Source of the DNA: an uncultured Bacteroidota bacterium
GTDB taxonomy: Bacteria; Bacteroidota; Bacteroidia; Chitinophagales; LD1
Assembly (NCBI GenBank): GCA_903919075.1
Contig: CAIXGR010000022.1
Span: 1-64,000, forward strand
Reading direction: 5' to 3'
Length of the DNA stretch: 64,000 nucleotides
Of this stretch, positions 55,279-64,000 are shown in pieces. The notes beneath the pieces were generated by a model. That model saw nothing but the letters and a program-made list of their open reading frames with translations, did no database searches and had not been told where the DNA came from. Numbering within the stretch: the first letter of the stretch is position 1; each line of letters starts with the position of its first letter. A program made the translations under genes and the position numbers.

Positions 55279-56604
55279 CTATCCATTCTTCCAGTTCAAT
55301 CTATCTTGTTGACTAAACTGCCAAGGTGCGCCGTTGTTTTCCATATTGGCAAACATGCCGGTCCACTCCGCCGGTGCGTTTGATTCTTCCATTATTAAAT
55401 TTCTTCTCAACTCTATTATAATCTCTAAAGGACTAATCATTATCGGGCATTCTTCAACACAGGCATTGCAGGTGGTGCAAGCGCGCAATTCTTCAACACT
55501 TATATAGCCGTTTTCAATTAATGATTTGCCATCGTCGTTCCATACGCCTTTATTAGCTTCAATAGACCGTCCTACTTCTTCCAGCCGGTCGCGGGTATCC
55601 ATCATAATTTTGCGCGGGCTTAATTTTTTACCGGTAAGGTTGGCCGGGCAGGCGGCAGAGCACCGGCCACATTCTGTACAACTATAAGCATCTAATAAAT
55701 TCTTCCAGCTTAAATCAAACACATCTTTGGCTCCGAATTTTACTGGCTCAGCAGGAGCCTCGGGTGCCGCCGCTGCTGAATCAGGATTCATCATTAAATT
55801 AATTTCCCTTGTAATTTCGGGCACGTTGCTTATGTATCCTTTAGGGTTTAATCGCGAAAAATATGTATTGGGGAAGGCAAGTAATATGTGCAAATGCTTT
55901 GAGTATGGCAGATAAACCAGAAAGCCAAATACACCTAGAATATGCCCCCACCAACCCAACCGTTCAATTAAATGAAGCGTGGTATCGTTGAATCCAGATA
56001 ATAAAGGCACCAATTTACCGCTTACTAAAAAACCATACATACCATCATGCAAAGCCATATCGCCAGTATTCATACTAAAAATGCAAGCCAATAAATAAAG
56101 TTCGGCAAGTAGAATAATAGTGGCATCTTTAATGGGCCAACCTTTTAGTTCGGGCTTATTAAGGCGTGGAACTTTTAATATCCACCGGCGGGTAAGAAAA
56201 GCTATGGTAGCAACTAATACAAACAGCGATAAAACTTCGATAAAGGAAATTGTAAAAACATAAAGGCCGCGCAGAAAAGCTATGTTCTCTACGGCGTGGT
56301 ATAATATGCGGTGATGACCGGTAATGCCATCAATGAAAATTTCTATTAATTCGATTTGTGTGATGGTGAAGCCTACATAAATAAATACGTGCAAAATTGC
56401 AGGCGTAATGTTTTTAAACATTTTCTTTTGACCCAAAGCCACTAGCAGCATATTATTAAGCCTAAGTTTAGGTTGGTCTGTATAGCTTTCTCGCTTATTG
56501 CCCAACATTATATTTTTATAAACCCGGTAATAACCTTTAAAAGCAAAATACCCTGCGGCTGCGGTTAGAACAATAAAGAGTACAGTCTGTAAAATCACCA
56601 TCAT
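55279..56604 (-). CDS. Membrane iron-sulfur oxidoreductase (NarI-like plus 2[4Fe-4S])
   Basis: Membrane protein of 441 residues: about six helices in the N-terminal 260 residues of the nitrate-reductase-gamma type, with likely haem-ligand His residues (LHVFIYVGFTI, HLIERLGWWGHILG). A cytoplasmic ferredoxin-like domain follows with CTECGRCSAACPAN near residue 311 and CTTCNACVEECPI near 382, two [4Fe-4S] sites. It is the upstream partner of the CCG-domain gene. It probably passes electrons between a soluble dehydrogenase and menaquinone. Confidence 0.87.
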   Translation of the reverse strand: MMVILQTVLFIVLTAAAGYFAFKGYYRVYKNIMLGNKRESYTDQPKLRLNNMLLVALGQKKMFKNITPAILHVFIYVGFTITQIELIEIFIDGITGHHRILYHAVENIAFLRGLYVFTISFIEVLSLFVLVATIAFLTRRWILKVPRLNKPELKGWPIKDATIILLAELYLLACIFSMNTGDMALHDGMYGFLVSGKLVPLLSGFNDTTLHLIERLGWWGHILGVFGFLVYLPYSKHLHILLAFPNTYFSRLNPKGYISNVPEITREINLMMNPDSAAAAPEAPAEPVKFGAKDVFDLSWKNLLDAYSCTECGRCSAACPANLTGKKLSPRKIMMDTRDRLEEVGRSIEANKGVWNDDGKSLIENGYISVEELRACTTCNACVEECPIMISPLEIIIELRRNLIMEESNAPAEWTGMFANMENNGAPWQFSQQDRLNWKNG

Positions 56605-56685
56605 AAGTTGAAAAGTCGAACGGGGCTAAAATACATTTTGTTCGCGAAAAACATCTAAACTTGTATCAACACTTTAAGCAAATAT

Positions 56686-59130
56686 ATGAGCAAAAAAATC
56701 TTTCTGTTTATTACCCTTATTTCATGCCTATTATGTGCGTATTCGCAAACCACAACCAAGTTTGATTTGCGTTTATTGGAACGTTTACATGAGGGCAAAA
56801 TAAGAGACGTAAATATGCCGCTATTGGTGAAAGGCGATTTAGCCAAAATAAAAAGCCTGGCTAAAAGATTTGAGGGTGTATATAAATACGGCTATAACAA
56901 TATTTCAGCTATAGAGATTCCTGAAAAAAACCTGATTGCCTTTTCGCAGGAAAGTGCAGTTGAAAAAATTGAGCATACCGGCGCTAAAGGAACTTTTTTG
57001 ATGGATACCGCACGTATTCGCAATAACATTGATAGTGTGCAGGCTGGTTTTGCACCTTTAATGGATAGCACGACTGGGAAAAATGTGATTATAGGTATTA
57101 TAGATGGAGGAATTTACTGGCAGCATAAGGATTTTAAAAATGCTGATGGGACTACACGCATTATGTACATTTGGGATCAAACGGTTCCCCACGGTGCTAA
57201 TGCCCCTGCGCCCTATAACTATGGAAATCAATGGAACTGGTTGGATATTGATGCCGGTAACTGTACGGAAGTTGAACCCTACACTGGGTCTTGCGCCGAC
57301 TTTGGGCATGGTACATGCGTTGCAGGTATTGCAGCGGGTAATGGAAGATCGGACAGTGCAAACCCGCACCTTGCAGGCATGTATACTGGTGTAGCACCGC
57401 AAAGTAATTTGATAGTGGTTAATGTGGGCTCAGGAAATTGTTATGGTGATAATTTTGAAGCCAACGTAGTAGATGCAGTAGACTATATTTTCAAAAAAGC
57501 TGATGCGCTGGGAATTCCTTGTGTTATTAATACCAGCGTGGGTACTTACTACGGCTCGCATGATGGTTTGGACCTTTATACCCAAATGATTGAGGCTCTG
57601 CTTGACCAACGCAATGGCCGCGTATTAGTAGCCGCAGCGGGAAACGGAGGGAATGTTCGCTACCATTTATCTTATGATATTCCTTCCGATTCAACTAATG
57701 CCGCCTATACTTACTTTAATTACAACCCTTATTTAGATTTGCCTGGCCCTGGTGCATATTTTGATTTATGGGCAGACACCGCTCAATTTAATAATGCATG
57801 GTTTACCGTGGGATGTAATGATGCCTTAGGAGACAATTTGGGTACTATTGATTATTTAAATGTGCTTACAGATTTTCATCCTGCACAAGGGCAAACTGCA
57901 GCTAAACTTAATATACCGCTGGTTGAAGGTGGCGTTCTATTGGCATCGATGGATATTGGAGTTACGCTGGACGGAACAAGGTACCATGTTGAATTTAAGA
58001 TAAAATCGCCTGCTTCTACTTCGTACTTATGGCGATTGCAAACCTATGGTAGCGGATCTTTTGATTTGTGGGCAACCAGTGGCCTTATTGGCTCATCAGA
58101 TATGATTGATTCTATTCCTGGTAGCGGAGGTACAATAGCAGACCCTAATTACCACCATCCCGATTCGCTAAAAACTATGGTGTCTGAGTGGCAATGTAGC
58201 AACAAAGTAATTACGGTGGGTAACTATTCTAACCGCCCAGGTTATTATGATTATGATTCGAGCTATGTTGACCTGGTAAATCCAAACCACGGTGATATAC
58301 CAGAAGTTGTTGGTAAAGTATACCACACTTCAAGCCTTGGCCCTACAAGAGATAATCGGTTAAAGCCCGATGTAATGGCTACCGGCAGTACAATTATTTG
58401 TACCGGCGACGGAAATGATATTTCATTAAAACTTGGAAACAACTCGCTACACTATAAAGTTGGCTTGGGTGGTCATCATGAACGTAATGGAGGAACTTCA
58501 ATGGCTTCGCCTGTTGTGGCGGGTATTGCAGCTTTGTACTTGCAAAAACGCCCTACAGCCACTTATGATGAAGTTATGAGGGCTTTGATATGCACTGCAA
58601 TAAAAGATTCATTTACCGGCCCAACTACAAGCTACTCTTATGGCAATGGGAAGGTAAATGCTTTCCAAGCACTTACTAATGCAACTTGCATTACTTACGG
58701 CGCTGTTGATACCGCCTGTTTTAATTATAACCCGCTTGCCAATACCGATACCGGAGGCTGTGTGGCTAAAGTTTACGGTTGTATGGATACTGCTGCTAAT
58801 AATTACGATTCGACCGCAAACATTAGTAATGGTGGTTGTACATTTACAACATCAATAAAAAATATTGAGGGTAGTGAAATTTCATTGCGATTAATGCCTA
58901 ATCCTTTCAGTAATCAAACAACTTTTAGTTTTGTGAATAATGGCTATTCATTTAGAAAGGGTGAAATAGAAATTGTTAACCAATTGGGCGAAATTGCTGA
59001 TGTGTTACCGGTGAATGAAAACAAAAGCAGTTATACATACATTAATCAGAAACTTGTGGCGGGTATGTATTATTACATGCTTAAATTAGATGGCAAAACT
59101 GTAAAAACCGGAAAGCTTTTGGTTGAGTAA
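56686..59130 (+). CDS. Secreted subtilisin-like serine protease (S8) with T9SS sorting domain
   Basis: Extracellular protease of 814 residues. Signal peptide (1-20), then the S8 domain with Asp140 in GIIDGGI, His208 in FGHGTC and Ser605 in GTSMASP. A 300-residue insert sits between His and Ser, as in bacteroidal fervidolysin-type subtilases with a jellyroll. After the catalytic domain two copies of a GCMDTAANNYDS-type Cys repeat occur near 664-725, typical of secreted Bacteroidota proteins. The type A T9SS domain (LRLMPNPFSN) closes the protein. The phosphoribosyltransferase reading frame begins around its stop. Confidence 0.9.
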   Translation: MSKKIFLFITLISCLLCAYSQTTTKFDLRLLERLHEGKIRDVNMPLLVKGDLAKIKSLAKRFEGVYKYGYNNISAIEIPEKNLIAFSQESAVEKIEHTGAKGTFLMDTARIRNNIDSVQAGFAPLMDSTTGKNVIIGIIDGGIYWQHKDFKNADGTTRIMYIWDQTVPHGANAPAPYNYGNQWNWLDIDAGNCTEVEPYTGSCADFGHGTCVAGIAAGNGRSDSANPHLAGMYTGVAPQSNLIVVNVGSGNCYGDNFEANVVDAVDYIFKKADALGIPCVINTSVGTYYGSHDGLDLYTQMIEALLDQRNGRVLVAAAGNGGNVRYHLSYDIPSDSTNAAYTYFNYNPYLDLPGPGAYFDLWADTAQFNNAWFTVGCNDALGDNLGTIDYLNVLTDFHPAQGQTAAKLNIPLVEGGVLLASMDIGVTLDGTRYHVEFKIKSPASTSYLWRLQTYGSGSFDLWATSGLIGSSDMIDSIPGSGGTIADPNYHHPDSLKTMVSEWQCSNKVITVGNYSNRPGYYDYDSSYVDLVNPNHGDIPEVVGKVYHTSSLGPTRDNRLKPDVMATGSTIICTGDGNDISLKLGNNSLHYKVGLGGHHERNGGTSMASPVVAGIAALYLQKRPTATYDEVMRALICTAIKDSFTGPTTSYSYGNGKVNAFQALTNATCITYGAVDTACFNYNPLANTDTGGCVAKVYGCMDTAANNYDSTANISNGGCTFTTSIKNIEGSEISLRLMPNPFSNQTTFSFVNNGYSFRKGEIEIVNQLGEIADVLPVNENKSSYTYINQKLVAGMYYYMLKLDGKTVKTGKLLVE

Positions 59131-59146
59131 ATTAAAAATGGTGGCA

Positions 59147-59650
59147 ATGAAAAGGGCATTGATTTTAAATAGCGATGAAATACGACAAAAAACAATACGC
59201 ATAGCCTACCAAATTGTTGAGGATAATTATAATACTACCGAACTAACCCTTATTGGAATAAAGTTGAATGGCTTTACTTACGCAACTAAGCTGAAAAGCG
59301 AGATTGAGCAGATTGATAAAAACATTAAAATTACCCTTCTTGAACTTGAGTTAGATAAATTAAACCCTCTTCTGAAAGATATAAAGCTTAAACCGGCTGG
59401 TTCTTTAAATAAGGAGACGGTTATTATTGTTGACGATGTAGCCAATACAGGTAAAACACTTTTCTACGCCCTTCAACCCATTCTAAAATTTTCTCCTGCA
59501 AAAGTACAGGTTGCAGTACTAGTAGACCGGCAACACAAACTGTACCCAGTTTCGCCAGATTTTGTAGGGTTGTCGCTTTCTACCACTTTAAAGGAGCATA
59601 TTGTTGTTGAGTTTGATAAAAAGGGTAATGGCTCGGCTTACCTAACTTAG
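59147..59650 (+). CDS. Phosphoribosyltransferase (PyrR-like)
   Basis: Type I phosphoribosyltransferase fold; the PRPP-binding motif is VIIVDDVANTGKT near residue 90. The N-terminal ALILNSDEIRQKTIRIAYQI resembles PyrR-type enzymes and regulators of pyrimidine use. Starts at TTG 59123 and ATG 59138 are also open; ATG 59147 (MKRALILN) fits the family best. The Arg-rich RNA-binding face of true PyrR is not evident, and no pyrimidine genes are near, so an adenine/uracil-type transferase or a general regulator is possible. Its stop overlaps that of aroK tail to tail. Confidence 0.78.
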   Translation: MKRALILNSDEIRQKTIRIAYQIVEDNYNTTELTLIGIKLNGFTYATKLKSEIEQIDKNIKITLLELELDKLNPLLKDIKLKPAGSLNKETVIIVDDVANTGKTLFYALQPILKFSPAKVQVAVLVDRQHKLYPVSPDFVGLSLSTTLKEHIVVEFDKKGNGSAYLT

Positions 59651-60162
59651 AATTTTAAGCTTTGTAGTTTATCTATGAGTAACTCCATCTTTTCATTCAC
59701 CGGATTGAATATAATGTGAGCTTGGTTATAATAAGGCAATCGCTCTTGTAATTTGGTATGAATAAAGCTATTTAATCCAACATCATCTAAATCTTTAAGC
59801 AGTGGTCTTTCGTGCAATTCGGTAGTTTTTAGCCTGCTGTATATTACACCCTTATCAACATTTAAAAACACAACCGCTCCTCTCCCTTTCATCCATTTCA
59901 TGCTATCAAAATAACAGGGTGTGCCTCCGCCGGTGGAAATAACAACATTATCAATAGGGAGCGATTTCAAAGTTTCATTTTCTGCTTCTCTAAAAAAATC
60001 AATTCCCCTTTCTTCAATCAAAATTTTAATAGTGGCAACTTTATATTTAATGCAAACGGCAACATCTAAATCAATAAATTTATAACCCAGTTTTGCAGCC
60101 AATTTTCTGCCAAAAGTAGTTTTGCCTGAACCCATAAAACCAATCAGGAAAATGGTTTGCAT
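59647..60162 (-). CDS. aroK: Shikimate kinase
   Basis: Phosphorylates shikimate at the 3-hydroxyl in the aromatic pathway. P-loop GFMGSGKT at residues 8-15, the substrate region FIDLD, and the Walker B-like STGGG near residue 76. The lid Arg is in ELHERPL near 113. The 171 residues are normal. aroB and aroA are at 20631-22910. The gene follows the permease on the minus strand after 4 bases. Confidence 0.94.
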   Translation of the reverse strand: MQTIFLIGFMGSGKTTFGRKLAAKLGYKFIDLDVAVCIKYKVATIKILIEERGIDFFREAENETLKSLPIDNVVISTGGGTPCYFDSMKWMKGRGAVVFLNVDKGVIYSRLKTTELHERPLLKDLDDVGLNSFIHTKLQERLPYYNQAHIIFNPVNEKMELLIDKLQSLKF

Positions 60163-60166
60163 AAAT

Positions 60167-61243
60167 TTATTTTACAGTTACACGGGGGTCGAGTATAGAA
60201 TATAGGATGTCGGTAAAAATGTTCATTACCACAAATATAAAGGCTACTAAAAGCACTGAGCCCATAACTACAGGAAAGTCGAAAGAAAGAAGTGAGTTAA
60301 TGGTTAGCAGGCCAAGCCCGTTGTAATTAAATACCTTCTCGATAAAAAATGCACCGGTAAGCAACGCAGCGAGCCAACCTGATATAGAAGTAACCACCGG
60401 ATTCATGGCATTTCGCAATGCATGTTTAAATACCACATTAAAATAACTAAGGCCTTTGGCTTTTGCTGTTCTAATAAAATCCTGATTCAACACATCAAGC
60501 ATTGAACTGCGCGTAAGCTGGGTAATAATAGCTATAGGCCGAACGCCAAGCGCAAACATGGGCAACCAAAGGTTTTTCCAGATAGTAATTTCGCCGTTAT
60601 AGTCAAGGTCGGTTAAGGAGCCACTTACGTTCAACCCTGTCCAATCTTTAAGGTAATAGCCAAATATCATTGCCAAAATAATTCCCGAAAAATAGGCCGG
60701 TTGCGAAATACCGAAAGTAGAAAAGATAAGTATGGTATTATCCCAAATAGAATATTGCCTTATAGCAGCAAATACGCCCAGTATAATTCCTACAAATGAG
60801 GCAAGTGCCATGGCAGATATAGCTAATATGAAAGTAGGGTATATTTTTTCGCCCAATAATTCGCTTACTTTTCGGCGGGTTTGAAATGACTTGCCCAGGT
60901 AAGGCATTTTAACTACTACCGAAACTGTGCTGACAGAAAAAAGCTTTGCAAATTTTACGTCCTCAGGATTTAGATAAGAGGGGGCATCTGTGTTTTCAAT
61001 ATTATTTAATGAAATTGGCGATAGGTCGTTAAAATACAGCATCAGCCGGTTGTACCAGGGCAAATTCAATCTAAATTCTTTTTCAATAGCTTTTACCGAG
61101 GCAGTATCGGCCCTTTGCCCTAGTGTCATTCGCGCAGAGTTAACGGGCAAAATATTGAACAGGATAAAAATTAAAACAATTACCCCCACCATTACCAGTA
61201 GGCCGTTCAGCAATCGCTTTATTATAAATTTTATCAGTTCCAT
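60167..61243 (-). CDS. Oligopeptide/dipeptide ABC transporter permease, DppB/OppB type
   Basis: Integral membrane subunit of a peptide or nickel-type importer. A first helix (MELIKFIIKRLLNGLLVMVGVIVL shown in part: IIKRLLNGLLVMVG) precedes a long extracytoplasmic loop. The permease domain has the EAA-like segment RTAKAKGLSYFNVVFKHALRNA (shown in part: TAKAKGLSYF). Start codon ATG 61243 fits the family; an upstream in-frame start at 61309 lies in the terminator. No DppC, ATPase or binding-protein genes are next to it, which is unusual. Confidence 0.88.
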   Translation of the reverse strand: MELIKFIIKRLLNGLLVMVGVIVLIFILFNILPVNSARMTLGQRADTASVKAIEKEFRLNLPWYNRLMLYFNDLSPISLNNIENTDAPSYLNPEDVKFAKLFSVSTVSVVVKMPYLGKSFQTRRKVSELLGEKIYPTFILAISAMALASFVGIILGVFAAIRQYSIWDNTILIFSTFGISQPAYFSGIILAMIFGYYLKDWTGLNVSGSLTDLDYNGEITIWKNLWLPMFALGVRPIAIITQLTRSSMLDVLNQDFIRTAKAKGLSYFNVVFKHALRNAMNPVVTSISGWLAALLTGAFFIEKVFNYNGLGLLTINSLLSFDFPVVMGSVLLVAFIFVVMNIFTDILYSILDPRVTVK

Positions 61244-61283
61244 TAAATACTTTGTGCGAATAAAAATAACATAATTCAGAAGC

Positions 61284-61321
61284 AAAAGAAGCCAAGTGGA
61301 TTTCTCCAATTGGCTTCTTTT
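61284..61321. terminator. Strong hairpin terminator, two-directional
   Basis: Seventeen-base arms (61284-61300 and 61305-61321, one mismatch) around TTTC. The outer 12 bases, AAAAGAAGCCAA / TTGGCTTCTTTT, are perfect. Runs of A and T at the two ends suit termination in either direction. It lies after the PKD gene and before the permease. Confidence 0.85.
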
Positions 61322-61366
61322 ATTTAATGAATAGAATCTTCTCAGTTCATCAATAAAAAGTGGGGA

Positions 61367-63382
61367 TTATTTTGCTCGTAATACTTTAAAGCTACGCTGT
61401 TGGCTATTTGTTTGAATTATCAATTGATAAATGCCTGCAGGAATTTTTTCCATGTCTACTTCCAGCTTATTATTTCCGGAAGCTAATTTGGTGTTGCGGG
61501 TTATTATCGTTCTTCCTAAAATATCAACCAGCTTAATGGTGGCATTGTTTTCCTGCTTACTATTTATCAGCACTTCAAGGATATTAATAACCGGATTAGG
61601 GTAGACACCCTGTATGGCTATTACGCCTATATCGCTAATACCTGTAGCTGTAGCACTATCGCTGTTTATGCTTATATTAAGGTCAGCAATGGCAGAATCT
61701 GATGGCGATAGTGTAAACGGAATTGGCACCGGTGTTTTATTTAGCTGATCAGCATATATTTTATAGCTGCCATAAGCTAAATTGCTGAATTGGTAATAGC
61801 CAGCTGCATCTGTATAAGTATATGCCACAGCTTCATCGGCACTAGTAACCAAATTAATTTGAACACCAGCCAGTGGGTCACCTAAACTTCTAAATATGTT
61901 ACCACCTTGATGTAATGCCATACCTGCACCTTGGTCTACATAGCCGCCTACAAAACCAGGGCCACCCGGGTTAACTCCTTCAACTAAGGTTATATCAATT
62001 CCATTTGCATCGCCCGAAGTTAAATCTACGGCGGTTGCGTCAACCCAGTTTAAAGCATTGTTGTAATATGTTGGCAGGTAATTAGCATAGTGCTGACTAC
62101 CTATTGCTAAGGCTGCTTTTACGTAATAAGTATTTACAGGCAGGTTGTAGAAGGTGTAGTAACCTGTTCCTATTGAATCGTACAAATGTATAACGGTAGA
62201 ATCGAAAAGGGTTAAATGCCCCGTATTATCCTGAACTATTAAATAAACTACAGCCTGTTCGCTTGAGGTGCCGGCGGTAACTTGCCCTTGAATATTATAA
62301 GCAGGCGGTGGAGGAGGCGTTAAAGTGAAAGTATTATATAAAGTATCAGTACAACCAGATTGAGTAGAAGCATAAAGCGTAGCAATGTAAGTGCCCAATG
62401 AAGTGAAAGTAACAGAAGGGCTTACATTAATAGAGCTTGGCGGACTTCCACCGGGGAAGCTCCACAAATAAGTTACGGGGGCATGCGAAGAATCTATGAG
62501 AGATACATTAAAGTTTGCTGTTGTGCCATTTGAATTCTCATTTACATGTAGCAATAAATCACACCGGTCGACATTTATTATATGCTTTACGCTATCTACG
62601 CAAGTAAAGGCACCGCTTGCAACTAATAGTGTTACTGTATCGGGGCCGTTGTGATTAAATGTAAATTGTGTGCTATCGGCAGTTGGGCCGTAAGAACCAT
62701 CGCTGGATATCCAATCATAATGATAGCTCGGGTTTGGATTAGTAACCACAAATTCAGCGGTATAGGGATTTGTAGATACGGTATGATAAGTAAAGTCAAG
62801 ATTAAAGGGATGGCACATAACTAGTGTATCCAATCTGCACGTTGTATCTAAACAGCCTGGCCCGGCTACATTAAAGCAAACATTGTACAAGCCATCGGAT
62901 GTAAATTGATGAGTTGCTGTAAGTCCGCTTGCGGTTCCTCCATCGCTAAAACTCCAGGTGCCGGTGTATGAACCGCCCGAAATGTTTGCAGCAGGGGAAA
63001 ATAAGTATTCACCAAAACCTACAGGTTCAAGAGCAATTGCTGAAGATTGAGTGCATAGATTTACTGAATGTGTATCGCATTGTTGAACAGTACATGAGTG
63101 TATAAGGTCTATTACTGTAAGACACATATTATAGGTGCCTGAATTAGCATATAAATGAGAAGCACGAGGCAAAACGGTAGTATCGAAAGTACCATCGCCA
63201 AAAGCCCATTGAAACATTATAGTATTGGCGGAGTCGAAATTGCCAACGTAATTAACCGACTGAAGTTGGATATTGCCCAAGCCATTATCGGTTGCTGTAA
63301 ATGCTGCATTGCATTGACTTCGGGCTGCATATGCCACAAGCAAAAGCGCCACGGCCATTAAAAGTTTTAGTTTCGTTTTCAT
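61367..63382 (-). CDS. Secreted PKD-repeat protein with T9SS sorting domain
   Basis: Surface or extracellular protein of 672 residues. Signal peptide at the ATG 63382 (MKTKLKLLMAVALLLV, to SQC). Several PKD-type repeats follow (MFQWAFGDGTF, TWSFSDGGTA and TYLWSFPGGSPP mark three), then a SdrD/carboxypeptidase-regulatory-like domain (VQINLVTSADE, YTDAAGYYQFSNLAYGSYKI). The end, GVYPNPVIN to SFKVLRAK, is a type A sorting domain. Repeats of this kind serve adhesion or polysaccharide binding. The longer frame starting at 63508 adds a non-signal-like segment and is rejected. Confidence 0.87.
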   Translation of the reverse strand: MKTKLKLLMAVALLLVAYAARSQCNAAFTATDNGLGNIQLQSVNYVGNFDSANTIMFQWAFGDGTFDTTVLPRASHLYANSGTYNMCLTVIDLIHSCTVQQCDTHSVNLCTQSSAIALEPVGFGEYLFSPAANISGGSYTGTWSFSDGGTASGLTATHQFTSDGLYNVCFNVAGPGCLDTTCRLDTLVMCHPFNLDFTYHTVSTNPYTAEFVVTNPNPSYHYDWISSDGSYGPTADSTQFTFNHNGPDTVTLLVASGAFTCVDSVKHIINVDRCDLLLHVNENSNGTTANFNVSLIDSSHAPVTYLWSFPGGSPPSSINVSPSVTFTSLGTYIATLYASTQSGCTDTLYNTFTLTPPPPPAYNIQGQVTAGTSSEQAVVYLIVQDNTGHLTLFDSTVIHLYDSIGTGYYTFYNLPVNTYYVKAALAIGSQHYANYLPTYYNNALNWVDATAVDLTSGDANGIDITLVEGVNPGGPGFVGGYVDQGAGMALHQGGNIFRSLGDPLAGVQINLVTSADEAVAYTYTDAAGYYQFSNLAYGSYKIYADQLNKTPVPIPFTLSPSDSAIADLNISINSDSATATGISDIGVIAIQGVYPNPVINILEVLINSKQENNATIKLVDILGRTIITRNTKLASGNNKLEVDMEKIPAGIYQLIIQTNSQQRSFKVLRAK

Positions 63383-63391
63383 AAGTTCAAA

Positions 63392-63428
63392 TTTTTGTTG
63401 TTTAATAATTTGTTTGACACAACAAAAA
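63392..63428. repeat. Inverted repeat in the leader of the PKD-repeat gene
   Basis: TTTTTGTTGT (63392-63401) and ACAACAAAAA (63419-63428) are perfect ten-base arms with a 17-base loop, 9 bases upstream of the ATG. It may fold in the mRNA leader and affect translation. The rest of 63429-63649 shows no gene or motif I can support. Confidence 0.5.
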
Positions 63429-63649
63429 TGAGGAGGATAATATGGGTTGGCAAGGTGAAATGGTAAATTTCTTACATGAAAAATGATAATTTCTAAAGCC
63501 AATGGCATCTCGATGACTTAGACCGTAATAAAATACCTGTAGGATAATCTCTTGCATATAAAATAAGTTATTCGCTTAAGATATCTTACACGGCATTATG
63601 TGTTTTTAAGGTAATGATATACTTCTAGACCCATTAAAAATATCGTTGA

Positions 63650-64000
63650 CTACAATGTCGCTTTAATGATCTGCTCCTGTCCCGCTTTATTTTTAATCAC
63701 AATAGTATAATTTCCATGAACTAACGACAATGCAATTTTCTCATTCTCGTTCTTTAACTCAATAACATCAGCGGGAATAGCAATGGCTCTATCTTCATTC
63801 TCATTATAGGCAAATATTAAACAGGGAAATGGAATTTTAAGCTGGCCATCGACAAAAAAAGGCAGACGCTTGCTTTCAAATACCCAATTGGGGCGTCCGT
63901 TTATCCAGCTAGTGCGAGGATGATAAACTCTTACATCGTATTGATTCAAACCTTTGGGGCCATTAAACGGGCTCCCTGAAGAATCTACAAAAACAGCATA
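63650..64000 (-). CDS. C-terminal part of an unknown protein (runs off the window)
   Basis: Open frame of 116 codons from the right edge to a stop at 63650. No start is inside the window; a TTG at 63949 merely lies within the frame. The segment (YAVFVDSSGSPFNGPKG, then VYHPRTSWINGRPNWVFES) has no motif I recognise. The end is beta-like (SLVHGNYTIVIKNKAGQE). Nothing indicates function. Confidence 0.6.
   Translation of the reverse strand, partial: YAVFVDSSGSPFNGPKGLNQYDVRVYHPRTSWINGRPNWVFESKRLPFFVDGQLKIPFPCLIFAYNENEDRAIAIPADVIELKNENEKIALSLVHGNYTIVIKNKAGQEQIIKATL

Overview
The window comes from a member of the Bacteroidota, probably an uncultured Chitinophagales/Sphingobacteriia-type lineage. 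The signs are type IX secretion (T9SS) cargo with C-terminal sorting domains, a PorU-like C25 peptidase beside a PorV/PorQ-like barrel, a TonB-dependent receptor with a carboxypeptidase-regulatory N-terminus, many lipoproteins, few Shine-Dalgarno sequences, and Bacteroidota-type promoter boxes (TAnnTTTG) before several genes. Base composition is moderately AT-rich and even. I see no rRNA, tRNA, CRISPR array, prophage or insertion sequence. No gene-free stretch exceeds 300 bases; the longest, 63383-63649, holds only an inverted repeat.

Layout. 1-5865: start of alaS, an M23 envelope peptidase, a MerR regulator, mnmA, a lipoprotein and a secreted subtilase. 5914-10588 (minus): pruA, the site-2 protease rseP and a GH3-family ligase. 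10766-16561: serine-hydrolase lipoprotein, lon, an orphan DUF433 protein, a haem c lipoprotein and a chromate transporter. 16590-22910: an FGGY sugar kinase, an aldehyde dehydrogenase, then a TonB-domain protein with aroB and aroA. 22944-29890 (minus): very large PorU-like peptidase, PorV/PorQ-like barrel and an unknown protein. 30062-35630: tyrS and a PKD lipoprotein, then on the minus strand a fur-type gene, a STAS protein, purA, pabB and an HxlR regulator. 35736-37638: DoxX and an XRE regulator.

37749-50448 is the most coherent system in the window: a CHASE3/PAS histidine kinase, an NtrC-type sigma-54 activator, a sigma-54-like promoter with an upstream dyad, a small cytoplasmic protein, a 27-residue membrane peptide, kdpF, kdpA, kdpB, kdpC, an outer-membrane porin, a KdpD sensor half without kinase domains, and a separate HAMP/PAS histidine kinase. 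No KdpE is present. The simplest reading is high-affinity potassium uptake across both membranes, under sigma-54 control and with a split KdpD. The only other intergenic TGGCAC-N5-TTGA element found is upstream of lon.

50468-64000 (mostly minus): TonB-dependent receptor, a eukaryote-like sphingosine-1-phosphate lyase, a two-gene iron-sulfur membrane oxidoreductase, a second secreted subtilase, a phosphoribosyltransferase, aroK, an isolated oligopeptide permease subunit, a PKD-repeat T9SS protein and the end of an unknown gene.

Three otherwise well-conserved genes carry a single-base lesion: a stop in alaS, and frameshifts in pruA and the FGGY kinase. Because alaS is normally essential, consensus errors in the assembly are the likeliest explanation, but real inactivation cannot be excluded from sequence alone.
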